Assembly: GCA_964657325.1 (NCBI GenBank)
Contig: CAZZVE010000036.1
Span: 1-32,184 of the forward strand
From: JBBQVS01 sp964657325
GTDB lineage: Bacteria; Chloroflexota; Ktedonobacteria; Ktedonobacterales; Ktedonobacteraceae
Reading direction: 5' to 3'
DNA length: 32,184 nucleotides
Below, one piece after another: positions 7,445-15,238 of the stretch. The translations under genes were made by a program, and so were the position numbers. A model generated the notes under the pieces. The model did not search any database. It saw only the letters and a program-made list of their open reading frames with translations, and was not told the DNA's origin. Positions within the stretch are counted from its first letter, which is position 1. Every line of letters starts with the position of its first letter.

Positions 7445-8764
7445 TTAATCTCCAGCGGCAGCGGGAGCTTCTTCCACGCGCGTTTCCTCAAATTGCGCTG
7501 GTATTTGCTCGATCTTGCCAAGTAGCAAGAGGTAACAGAGAATACCAAGTATAAGCACGACGGCGGCAATGATGAAGTTCAACACAAACGACTTTGTCGT
7601 ATCAAGAACATAGCCAGCGACAAGCGGAGCAATGATACCCGCGAGGTTGTTGAAGAAGTTCATGATGCTACCAACAACACCAACAGTCCCTTTAGGTGCG
7701 ATAAGTGACGGAATACTCCATCCTACGGGAGCTGCGAATGCAAGGCCACCAAGCGCGATAGAGAGCCACATGACGATCAATGGGACGCTTTTCGTAAAGG
7801 CAGCTCCGATAATTGCGATGCCCATGAGCATGCCGATGATGAAAATTGTCTTACGTACTCTTGTTGGATCGTTACCACGCTTAATTAAGTAGTCCACAAG
7901 CCAGCCACCAACTACAACATCTGTTATCGTCGCTACTCCCCAGATAATAGCAACTAAACCTGCACTATTCAGAATTGAGACGTGTAACTGACTCTGGATA
8001 TATGTGGGTAGCCATGTCAAGAACAGGTAGAACGAGTAGCCATAGGCCGCGAAACCAAGAGCCATACCCCAGATTTTCGGCTGACGTAGTAGGTACCCCA
8101 GACTCGCTAACGTATTTGCAGGTGCTACATTGTCAGCTTGCGCTCCACCTTCTTCGATATATGTGCGTTCTTCCGACGAGATGCGTTTTGACTGGCTGGG
8201 ATCACGATAGAAGATCCAGAAGAGTATGCCATAGAGGAGGCTAAGAATACCTGTAGCATAGAAGCCACCACGCCATCCATAAAGCGACACGATAAACGCG
8301 ACAAATGGCACGCCTATGACGTTTGAAAATTTCGCGGATGCATCAAATGCCGAAGTTGCGAGACCGCGCTCTCTCATAGGAAACCAATAGCCTGTCGCCT
8401 TCGATGCTGCTGGAAACACAGGTGCCTCTGCAACCCCAAGCAAGAGACGCGCAACAATAATGAGACCATAGCCACTTACAATCGCGGTCATAAATGTCGC
8501 GACGGTCCAAATAATCGTGCCAACACGCGTCATCCATTTGACACCAATACGGTCTAGCAATGCACCGATGGGGACTTGAATAAGCGTATACGTGTAGAGA
8601 TATGCCGATGCAATGAATGCAAACTGTAAACTCGAAAGATGATACTCTTTCGACAACGAGACACCAGCGACAGAAATGTTTGTCCTGTCAAAGTAATTGA
8701 TAATAACGCCAAGACCAAGTAATAATGCAATACCCCAACGTACATTGCCAACGCGCTTTTGCAT
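7445..8764 (-). CDS. Major facilitator superfamily transporter, anion:cation symporter type
   Basis: A 439-residue inner-membrane protein with about 12 hydrophobic helices. The N-terminal NYFDRTNISVAG and the following SSLQFAFIASAYLYTYTLIQVPIGALLDRIGVKW match the ACS family of MFS carriers, whose members import organic anions such as hexuronates, galactonate, tartrate or phthalate with a cation. I chose the ATG at 8764 because AGAGGAAGGG lies just upstream; a longer frame reaches 8818 but has no comparable site. The C-terminus ends with a short Ala/Glu-rich tail. No catabolic genes adjoin it, so the substrate cannot be assigned. Confidence 0.9.
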   Translation of the reverse strand: MQKRVGNVRWGIALLLGLGVIINYFDRTNISVAGVSLSKEYHLSSLQFAFIASAYLYTYTLIQVPIGALLDRIGVKWMTRVGTIIWTVATFMTAIVSGYGLIIVARLLLGVAEAPVFPAASKATGYWFPMRERGLATSAFDASAKFSNVIGVPFVAFIVSLYGWRGGFYATGILSLLYGILFWIFYRDPSQSKRISSEERTYIEEGGAQADNVAPANTLASLGYLLRQPKIWGMALGFAAYGYSFYLFLTWLPTYIQSQLHVSILNSAGLVAIIWGVATITDVVVGGWLVDYLIKRGNDPTRVRKTIFIIGMLMGIAIIGAAFTKSVPLIVMWLSIALGGLAFAAPVGWSIPSLIAPKGTVGVVGSIMNFFNNLAGIIAPLVAGYVLDTTKSFVLNFIIAAVVLILGILCYLLLLGKIEQIPAQFEETRVEEAPAAAGD

Positions 8765-8871
8765 GATAAGACCCTTCCTCTTCTCTGAGTGTGCGACTAT
8801 TCGGCTCCCTATGTACAACCCCTATAATTAGCACGTAAAGGATGAGCAAAAAGACGCACGACGTATTGGTT

Positions 8872-8899
8872 TGTAGGGCGCAATTGATTGCGCCCTACA
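8872..8899. repeat. 28-bp palindrome with TGTAGGG ends
   Basis: TGTAGGGCGCAAT and its complement are separated by TG. It shares the TGTAGGG terminus of the larger repeats at 1805 and 14521, and looks like a minimal version of that family. It is located upstream of the MFS gene and downstream of the ABC gene ending at 8928. Confidence 0.85.
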
Positions 8900-8927
8900 C
8901 ATGACTATGATGTTGTTCATGCGTATT

Positions 8928-10769
8928 CTATTTATTTCCTTCACCAACAGGCAACAGTACAGGCACAAACCCCTCACCCGGTCTATAATCGGGCGATTGG
9001 TGGCGGAAGTAGGTATTGTACAGGTCCGCGTAGTGTCCACCACGTTTCATCAATGCATCATGGCTACCCTCTTCGACGATGCGTCCTTTGTCGAGAACAA
9101 CGATACGGTCAGCATAGCGGATAGTCGAGAGGCGGTGCGCGATAATGATTGAGGTACGATGCGCTAAGACGGTATCCAGACCCTCTTGAATCTGTGCCTC
9201 CGTAAGTGGATCAACGCTGGCTGTGGCCTCATCAAGAATGATAATAGACGGATTTTGTAGCAGCACACGAGCTAGCGCGACAAGCTGACGTTGGCCCATT
9301 GACAGAGCTTTGCCAGTTTCACCGACGAGCGTTTCAACACCATCGGGGAGAGCCTCCAACCAATCGCCATTGCCAATACGCCGTGCAACAGACAGCACCT
9401 CCTCGTCACTTGCCTCGGGTCGCGCATAGCGGATATTGTCCGCGACCGTGCCGGAGAACAGGAACGGCACCTGCGGCACAATACCGAGCAAGCGATGATA
9501 CGCGATCAGATCAAAGCTACGAATGTCACGTCCATCAATAAGCAACTGCCCACCTTGAAATTCATAGAAGCGCGAGATAAGCCTACCCAAACTCGATTTA
9601 CCCGCTCCCGTATGACCTACCAGTGCAACAGTTTCACCCGCTGAAATAGTGAGATTAAAGTCTGCTAGCACCGTCTGACGATCATCATAGCTGAAAAAGA
9701 CATTCTTGAACTCAATCTTGCCATCCAACGTGCTTACTGGCTGATTATCGTTTTGATGCACGCGTGGCTCCGCGTCCAGTAAGGCAAAAATGCGTTCGCT
9801 AGCCGCTAAGCCTAGCTGAAACTGACTCCAAAACGAGGCAATGCTCGTGAGCGGAAACCATAGTAGGCCGATGCCCTGTACAAACAGAAACCAGTCGCCC
9901 GCCGAGATATGGTGGCCCAGCACGCTTTGACCACCAAAGTACACGACAATGGTTGTGCCAAGATTGGCGATAATGAGTAGAACAGGAAAGACACCGTTGT
10001 AGAGAAAGCCAGAACGCACGTTGACCTGATACGCCTGTTGGTTAACTCTCTTGAAAGTATCGTACATATTCTGCTCTTGTCGAAAGTTCTTCGCCACTGT
10101 GATGCCACTAATTACCTCCTGCACATTCGCGTTGACGCGTCCACTTGAACGTTGTGATCGTTGTGTCGATGTACGTGCGATACGACGAAAGGCTAACGCG
10201 ACAAGTACGATAGCGGGCGCAATTGTAAAAGCTAGCAGTGCAAGTGTGACATTTCTTGAGAAGAGAACCGCACCAACAAGGAAAAAGAGTAGCACCTGAC
10301 TGATTAGGTTCAGTGTGAGTGTGACAACGGTAGCGAACTTTTCGGTGTCAGAGGTGACACGGCTCACGATCTTGCCACTCGAAAACTCGTCAAAGAACGA
10401 CATATCGCGTTCCATGACCGCGTTAAAGGCGTCCGTTTGTATCTGTAGTACGACATCGCCAACGGCTTTCGCACTATACCACTGTCGAAACAGGTTACAG
10501 ACCCAGGAGAGGATACCCGATATCAAGATAAACACGACCAGCAAAGTAGCTGTTTGTGTTGCCTTCGATGAGGTCAGCGCGTCTATACCCTGCGAAACCA
10601 GTATTGGAAAGGCCGTATCTAGTAGAGAGCTAAGCACAATCAATATGGTCAAGAAGATGATAATCCCTGTCTTTGGCCTGAAGTAGTGAATGATGCGCTT
10701 GACGAGTTGGCTATCTTTGTAGGTTCGGTCATATGCCTCAGCATCCAGACCATCCATGATAAAGCCCAT
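8928..10769 (-). CDS. ABC exporter half-transporter with active-site Glu (heterodimer subunit)
   Basis: A 613-residue fused permease-ATPase. The first about 340 residues carry the six helices of a type 1 ABC transmembrane domain. The nucleotide-binding domain has Walker A GHTGAGKSS, Q-loop PQVPFLF, Walker B IIILDEATASVD with the catalytic Glu, and the H-loop IIAHRLST. Its signature is LSMGQRQ rather than LSGGQ. The partner gene upstream has the reverse combination, which is the arrangement of asymmetric heterodimeric exporters (for example TM287/288). The ATG at 10769 is preceded by AAGGAGAG. A 127-bp inverted repeat separates it from the partner. The substrate could be a drug, lipid or peptide; the sequence does not tell. 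Confidence 0.93.
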   Translation of the reverse strand: MGFIMDGLDAEAYDRTYKDSQLVKRIIHYFRPKTGIIIFLTILIVLSSLLDTAFPILVSQGIDALTSSKATQTATLLVVFILISGILSWVCNLFRQWYSAKAVGDVVLQIQTDAFNAVMERDMSFFDEFSSGKIVSRVTSDTEKFATVVTLTLNLISQVLLFFLVGAVLFSRNVTLALLAFTIAPAIVLVALAFRRIARTSTQRSQRSSGRVNANVQEVISGITVAKNFRQEQNMYDTFKRVNQQAYQVNVRSGFLYNGVFPVLLIIANLGTTIVVYFGGQSVLGHHISAGDWFLFVQGIGLLWFPLTSIASFWSQFQLGLAASERIFALLDAEPRVHQNDNQPVSTLDGKIEFKNVFFSYDDRQTVLADFNLTISAGETVALVGHTGAGKSSLGRLISRFYEFQGGQLLIDGRDIRSFDLIAYHRLLGIVPQVPFLFSGTVADNIRYARPEASDEEVLSVARRIGNGDWLEALPDGVETLVGETGKALSMGQRQLVALARVLLQNPSIIILDEATASVDPLTEAQIQEGLDTVLAHRTSIIIAHRLSTIRYADRIVVLDKGRIVEEGSHDALMKRGGHYADLYNTYFRHQSPDYRPGEGFVPVLLPVGEGNK

Positions 10770-10791
10770 AAGATGTATCTCTCCTTATTCC

Positions 10792-10918
10792 CCTGTACGG
10801 GTCTGCTTCAGCACACCCTGCTGGCATCGCACATATGTAGAGGACCGTTGAAACGCTCTTCAATTTCTGCAAACGTTGTGCATCGCTCATAGGGTGTGCT
10901 GAAGCAGACCCGTACAGG
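10792..10918. repeat. 127-bp inverted repeat, third family
   Basis: Perfect 28-bp arms starting CCTGTACGGGTCTGCTTCAG flank a loop containing TAGAGGA and TGAAACGCT. The repeat at 14230-14364 has the same architecture and shares these interior words, although its arms differ in part. It fills the space between the two ABC half-transporter genes and ends directly at the stop codon of the upstream one. Confidence 0.92.
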
Positions 10919-12718
10919 CTATTCGCCACCAACAGCCGTTGCCACGGATTGTATATCGTTAACAATTCGTTCGCGTGGCGCGAAGATGCGACGGTAAGTA
11001 TCGCTGCGTTGTATCAGTTCGTCATGTGTACCCGAATCGACGATTTCGCCACGCCGCACGACCAAAATGTTATCAGCCCAACGAATCTGTGACAGGCGGT
11101 GCGTGATGAGCAACGTCGTACGTCCCTCTAACAAGCGTCGAATAGCTTTTTGTATCTCGTCCTCGGTTGCGCTATCAATCGCGCTAGTCGAGTCGTCGAG
11201 AATGAGGATACGTGGATCAGTCAACAGAGCACGCGCGATAGCGATACGCTGGCGTTGTCCACCAGAAAGCGTCACGCCGCGTTCGCCAATCTCCGTCTCG
11301 TAGCCTTCCTTAAAGGTGTTGATGAATTCAGCGGCCTGTGCATCCTTAGCAGCTTGCTCAATAGCCTCTTGTGTCGCCTTTTGTCCCATACCATAGCCGA
11401 TGTTTTCAGAGATTGAGCGTGAGAACAAGAAGATATCTTGCTCAATAGTTGAGACCTGTGAGCGCAAGGCATCAAGGTTCCACTCGCGTACATCGACCCC
11501 ATCGACCAGCACACGGCCAGAGTCAACATCATAGATACGGTTCACAAGCTTTGTCATCGTGCTCTTACCAGAGCCTGTTTGCCCGACGATAGCGATGGTC
11601 TGCCCTGGCTTGGCATGAAAGGAAACATTTTTCAGGATAGGCGTATTGCCATAACTGAAGGTGACATTCTCGAAGACGATATCGCCGCGCATCTGTTCGC
11701 GGAAACCGCCCTCGTTCTCGTCCAACTCCGTCTCTTCACGCATCAAACTCAGAATACGTTCTGAAGCCGCAACACCTAACTGCACAAGGCTAAAACTCCA
11801 AATCGACATGAAGGCGGGGAAGCGGATAATCGCCATCAGACCCATGTACGAAACCAGCCCACCAATCGTAAGTTGATGCTGAAATAGCAGGTATAGCCCA
11901 TGTAAAAAGGCTCCTGCTAAAGCAATTGCGGCTATGAGTGTTGGAAGGTAACGACCCTGTATTTGCCCATTCTTGACAAAGTAGTCACGATACAATGCAG
12001 CATTGTGCCCAAACTTGTGTTGCTCTTGCACCTCTTGTCCTGTAGCTTTGACGACCTCGACCCCAGAGACTGCTTCATTGAGGACCGCGTTCATCGTGCC
12101 AAACTGTTCGCGCATATTGTCAGAAACTGGATTAAGTTTGCGCGAGTAATCGCGCAGTGCGATGAGGAACAAAACTATGAAGATAAGCGGAGCCAGCAAC
12201 AACTGTGGATTGATGAAAACAATGAAAACCATCGGCACAATCAGTGCTGTGAACGAGTCGAAAATCATATCGAACCCTGGTACAACCATATCGCTCAGTT
12301 GCGTAATATCGTTTGAGGCACGCGCCATCACATCGCCCACGCGTTGCCGATTGTGAAAGGTCTGGCTCTTACTCAATAGACTGAGATAGAGTTCGTCTCG
12401 TGAATCACGCGCAAAGCGTTTGCCCAATATCTCTGCCGACAAACGCGCAACCAGGTCAGTTACACCTGTTAGCGCGATAACTACAAGCAGGCTGATAACC
12501 ACCATCAGTAATCGACCACCGCTATTATTACGCACAGCATCAAATGCCACGCCTGTCAGTGCTGGCACAGCCGCGTTGAAGACATTCGCCAGTGCTGCGG
12601 CAATCATGAAGCCAAGCACAATGAATTTATAGCGCACAAGGTGCGAGACAATCCAACGTGTCGGAGTAGTATGATTATAGCGATATTCATCGGAGACAGT
12701 AAATTCTCGTTTTAACAA
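10919..12718 (-). CDS. ABC exporter half-transporter with degenerate catalytic site (heterodimer subunit)
   Basis: A 599-residue permease-ATPase fusion with about six N-terminal helices. The nucleotide-binding domain has Walker A GQTGSGKST, a canonical signature LSGGQRQ, and the H-loop LLITHRLSQ. Walker B reads ILILDDSTSAID, so the catalytic Glu is Asp. Paired with the downstream subunit (Glu present, signature LSMGQ), this predicts one competent ATP site, formed by this signature and the partner's Walker motifs, and one degenerate site. The start is TTG at 12718, supported by GGAGG six bases upstream and by a continuous N-terminus; no nearer ATG exists. It is first in the two-gene unit, with a promoter at 12800-12828. 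Confidence 0.93.
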   Translation of the reverse strand: MLKREFTVSDEYRYNHTTPTRWIVSHLVRYKFIVLGFMIAAALANVFNAAVPALTGVAFDAVRNNSGGRLLMVVISLLVVIALTGVTDLVARLSAEILGKRFARDSRDELYLSLLSKSQTFHNRQRVGDVMARASNDITQLSDMVVPGFDMIFDSFTALIVPMVFIVFINPQLLLAPLIFIVLFLIALRDYSRKLNPVSDNMREQFGTMNAVLNEAVSGVEVVKATGQEVQEQHKFGHNAALYRDYFVKNGQIQGRYLPTLIAAIALAGAFLHGLYLLFQHQLTIGGLVSYMGLMAIIRFPAFMSIWSFSLVQLGVAASERILSLMREETELDENEGGFREQMRGDIVFENVTFSYGNTPILKNVSFHAKPGQTIAIVGQTGSGKSTMTKLVNRIYDVDSGRVLVDGVDVREWNLDALRSQVSTIEQDIFLFSRSISENIGYGMGQKATQEAIEQAAKDAQAAEFINTFKEGYETEIGERGVTLSGGQRQRIAIARALLTDPRILILDDSTSAIDSATEDEIQKAIRRLLEGRTTLLITHRLSQIRWADNILVVRRGEIVDSGTHDELIQRSDTYRRIFAPRERIVNDIQSVATAVGGE

Positions 12719-12799
12719 GAGGAACCTCCATACAAGGGCTAGTCAACCAACAGGCACATTGATGAGCAGCATGATAGACGATAAGATGGATAAGGACAG

Positions 12800-12828
12800 A
12801 GAATAGCTATGATATCATATCACATCAA
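12800..12828 (-). promoter_or_regulatory. Sigma-70-like promoter for the ABC exporter pair
   Basis: On the minus strand, TTGATG (12828-12823), a 17-base spacer and TATTCT (12805-12800) precede the TTG start by about 80 bases. The spacer contains the palindrome TGATATCATATCA (12810-12822), which is a candidate operator. No regulator gene adjoins. The remaining part of this 417-bp gap, 12829-13008, shows no gene. Confidence 0.55.
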
Positions 12829-13008
12829 TTCCGACACTTCTGTCAGTAGCAGTATGAGAACAAGTGTACCGTAGCTAACACCTTCTGTCATAGATATTCT
12901 TTTTTTACCCTCTTAAAGAGGCAAGGTAGAACTAATCCTATATAAGAGTATTGAAGTGTTCAATGCAGCATTCCTTTCAATGCTTAACAAAGAAGTTCTC
13001 GCGTAAAA

Positions 13009-13024
13009 TGTGAAATAGTTCACA
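13009..13024. promoter_or_regulatory. CRP/FNR-family binding-site-like palindrome
   Basis: TGTGAAATAGTTCACA fits the CRP consensus TGTGA-N6-TCACA exactly. It lies 112 bases upstream of the Tat-exported propeller gene and just before a TATAAT at 13027-13032. A TTGACA occurs at 13074-13079. The site is clear in sequence, but which regulator binds it, and whether it activates or represses, is unknown. Confidence 0.5.
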
Positions 13025-13135
13025 CCTATAATTCGTGTACCCTAGCGTTCTCTTAGCATAACAATAATACATATTGACACAGTAGAACACAATTTTTTGT
13101 AAGTAATGCATTTGTTTGTTAAGAGGAAAGAGACA

Positions 13136-14182
13136 ATGGATACACAGAAATCAATAAACCGACGTGATTTTTTTAAGGTAGCGAGTGCGACAGGACTTGC
13201 TGGAATGGCCTTCGCAAGTGGCATTGCTTCTCCCGCGTTTGCTTCTACGCGGACTGCATTAGCAAACCCTGCTCTCACCGATCTCCTCTTCTATAGTCAA
13301 CCGATAGGACGCGGCGAATTTTATGGGACCGATGGTCTTGGCAACATTCATCATCTCAGCACCTATAGTGCGTTACCAAAAAGCTTGACGCAGATTCTTT
13401 CAGGTAAATTCATTTTCGGCAGCCCCTTTGAAGGTATGCTGTTTTACGACAATGTTCGCGGTACAGGCTCATTCTATGAAGGGGCTGGTTCCAATGGCAG
13501 CCTCGGTCTCATCAAACATCACACGGGGTGGCGCAAAACCTGGACACACATTGTAAATGGACATTTTGTGCAGAACAATGTCTCCAACAATTTCTTTGAT
13601 GGCCTGCTCTTTTACGAAGGTAGCACGGGTGCGAGCGAGTTTTACAGTACAGATGGTTATGGGAATATTCAACTGCTCAAGCACGACATCTGGGCCAAGA
13701 ACTGGACAAAGATTATCCCTGGTCCGTTTGCAGTGAATCCACGCGGCGTAACTGGTTTATTCTTCTACAATCAATCTCACGGTATCGGTGAGTTCTATGG
13801 CACTGATGGCAATGGTAGCATCTACTTGCTTAAACGTCACACAGGTTTACGTACCACATGGACAACGATTCTCACCACATCCTTTGGGGGTTTGCTCTTC
13901 TACGACGCCAATAGTGGTGTGAGCGAGTTGTACCAGATAGATGGTCGAGGCGGTCTTCTCTTGCTCAGGCATGATACCTGGAGCAAAGGCTGGACGAGCA
14001 TCACTTCATCATCAAAATTCTCCTCCAAGAGTCCTGGTGGTAGCTTGCTTTTCTACAATAGTAACACGGGTGCCAGCGCATTCTATCGTTACGCCGACAT
14101 GCATGGAAACTTAAGCCTGATACATCGTGATACATGGCGTAAAGGCTGGACACGTATCCTCGAAAACGCGCCAATTCAATAA
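13136..14182 (+). CDS. Tat-exported six-repeat beta-propeller-like protein
   Basis: A 348-residue secreted protein. The N-terminus has a twin-arginine signal: NRRDFFKVA at residues 8-16, a hydrophobic Gly/Ala stretch and a likely cleavage after AFA (about residue 36). From residue 49 on, six repeats of about 45-55 residues follow the pattern LLFYxxxxGxxEFYxxDGxGxIxLLxxHxxWxxxWTxIxxGxF. This resembles tachylectin-2-like or related propeller blades that bind sugars or other surface ligands. The ATG at 13136 has AGAGGAAAGAG upstream, so I prefer it to the ATG at 13106. It is a single-gene unit. A lectin or cell-surface role is inference; no catalytic motif is visible. Confidence 0.82.
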   Translation: MDTQKSINRRDFFKVASATGLAGMAFASGIASPAFASTRTALANPALTDLLFYSQPIGRGEFYGTDGLGNIHHLSTYSALPKSLTQILSGKFIFGSPFEGMLFYDNVRGTGSFYEGAGSNGSLGLIKHHTGWRKTWTHIVNGHFVQNNVSNNFFDGLLFYEGSTGASEFYSTDGYGNIQLLKHDIWAKNWTKIIPGPFAVNPRGVTGLFFYNQSHGIGEFYGTDGNGSIYLLKRHTGLRTTWTTILTTSFGGLLFYDANSGVSELYQIDGRGGLLLLRHDTWSKGWTSITSSSKFSSKSPGGSLLFYNSNTGASAFYRYADMHGNLSLIHRDTWRKGWTRILENAPIQ

Positions 14183-14229
14183 ACTTGTGTAAAATAGTCA
14201 TGTGAACGAACAATTTAATCAGGACACGT

Positions 14230-14364
14230 GAACTGTAGGGGTCTAATTCTATTACACCCTCGTGGCAATCGACCACGTTAGAGGATACGATGAAACGCTT
14301 CATCAATCCCCGCAGACGAAATCAATTGCTCACAGGGTGTAATAGAATTAGACCCCTACAGTTC
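14230..14364. repeat. 135-bp inverted repeat, third family
   Basis: Perfect 31-bp arms start GAACTGTAGGGGTCTAATTC. The loop shares TAGAGGA and TGAAACGCT with the copy at 10792-10918, while the arm sequence has diverged symmetrically. It occupies the region just downstream of the propeller gene and may end its transcript. Confidence 0.92.
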
Positions 14365-14432
14365 GTTTTTCTCTAGCATTCATACTGCACCACCCCCCTT
14401 CCCTCTTTTGACAACCTCCCTTAGCAAAATGA

Positions 14433-14507
14433 CAAGCACACTTGACAAAAAGAAAACAAGCTTGTATACTATGACAAGTAAGCTTTACATAAAGGCAAGT
14501 GTACTTA
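14433..14507. promoter_or_regulatory. Cluster of CAAG...CTTG inverted repeats around the promoter
   Basis: CAAGCACACTTG (14433-14444) overlaps the -35 box. ACAAGCTTGT (14456-14465) lies in the spacer. CAAGTAAGCTT (14475-14485) lies at the expected transcription start, and CAAGTGTACTTA (14496-14507) just downstream. The similar half-sites suggest a multi-site operator, most simply for the XRE-family protein encoded in the same operon. Confidence 0.6.
14442..14470 (+). promoter_or_regulatory. Strong sigma-70-like promoter for the XRE/YhfC module
   Basis: TTGACA (14442-14447), a 17-base spacer and TATACT (14465-14470). It lies about 140 bases upstream of the first gene of the module and would give a leader containing the 73-bp inverted repeat at 14521-14593. 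Confidence 0.75.
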
Positions 14508-14520
14508 ACAAGCATATATT

Positions 14521-14593
14521 CTGTAGGGACCGATTGATCGCGTCCTCCTGGCGATAAGATGCTAACAAGGACGCGATCAATTGGTCCCTACGG
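14521..14593. repeat. 73-bp inverted repeat, TGTAGGG family
   Basis: The arms begin CTGTAGGGACCGATTGATCG and are mirrored at the right end with two or three mismatches. Same length and ends as the copy at 1805-1877. It lies in the predicted 5' untranslated leader of the module, ending 17 bases before the ATG at 14611, so the RNA would fold into a long stem close to the ribosome binding site. Confidence 0.9.
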
Positions 14594-14610
14594 GAAGAAA
14601 GAGGAAAATT

Positions 14611-14997
14611 ATGGTGAAGACAGCAGAAAGACAGTATCGAAGAGAGTTTTTGTCGGCAATGGCAGCCTATGTCGTTGTGGTTATTATCTCGATTACCCTT
14701 ATCAACCTTAGTCCACATAGTGCATGGTGGCGTGTACCGCTCGCACTGGCCCCCGTTATTCCAGCCATTTTTGGCATAATCGCCTATATGCGCTTTGTAG
14801 GTCGCATGGACGAGTTACAACGCCGTATTCAATTTGAAGGCATAGCTTTTAGCTTTGGAGTTGCAGGTATTCTCACCTTCAGCTATGGCTTTCTGGAAAA
14901 TGTTGGGTTCCCACATATTAGCTTGCTTTGGGTATTTCCATTCATGATTGCAATCTGGGGGATAGGAACAGGAATCGCCTCTCGGAGGTATTCATGA
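14611..14997 (+). CDS. Small four-helix membrane protein of unknown function
   Basis: A 128-residue protein with a basic N-terminus (KTAERQYRREF) and about four transmembrane segments at approximately residues 16-32, 42-60, 75-95 and 102-122. A conserved-looking cytoplasmic loop, GRMDELQRRIQFEG, lies at about residues 65-78. I chose the ATG at 14611 because GAGGAAAA precedes it; an upstream ATG-less extension would start inside the repeat. It is followed after 4 bases by an XRE regulator and then by an intramembrane-protease-like gene. Such small membrane proteins often accompany compact XRE regulators, but the function is not known to me. Confidence 0.8.
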   Translation: MVKTAERQYRREFLSAMAAYVVVVIISITLINLSPHSAWWRVPLALAPVIPAIFGIIAYMRFVGRMDELQRRIQFEGIAFSFGVAGILTFSYGFLENVGFPHISLLWVFPFMIAIWGIGTGIASRRYS

Positions 14998-15001
14998 GCT
15001 T

Positions 15002-15223
15002 ATGGAGACGGAGATGAATAACAAATTGAAAGTCCTGCGAGCCATGCGTAACTGGTCACAGGCGGACCTCGCCGAACGCCTAGATGTATCACGTCAGACC
15101 GTCACCGCTCTGGAAACGGGCAAATACGATCCTAGTCTGCCGTTAGCATTTAAGATTGCGCGTCTCTTTCAGTTACCAGTTGAACAAATCTTTGAGCCAG
15201 ATTCGGAACCGGAGCAGAAGTAA
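15002..15223 (+). CDS. Compact XRE-family helix-turn-helix regulator
   Basis: A 73-residue protein consisting almost only of a Cro/CI-type HTH. NWSQADLAERLDVSRQTVTALETGKYDPS (about residues 16-44) is the five-helix core with the recognition helix SRQTVTALE. The tail FQLPVEQIFEPD is typical of the short YozG-like XRE group. The start may be ATG 15002 or ATG 15014; GGAGG at 14983-14987 and GGAG at 15004-15007 respectively support them. It lies between the membrane protein and the YhfC-like protease gene. It is a good candidate to bind the CAAG...CTTG palindromes at the module's promoter, giving autoregulation. Confidence 0.9.
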   Translation: METEMNNKLKVLRAMRNWSQADLAERLDVSRQTVTALETGKYDPSLPLAFKIARLFQLPVEQIFEPDSEPEQK

Positions 15224-15238
15224 GAAAGGGTAACTATT

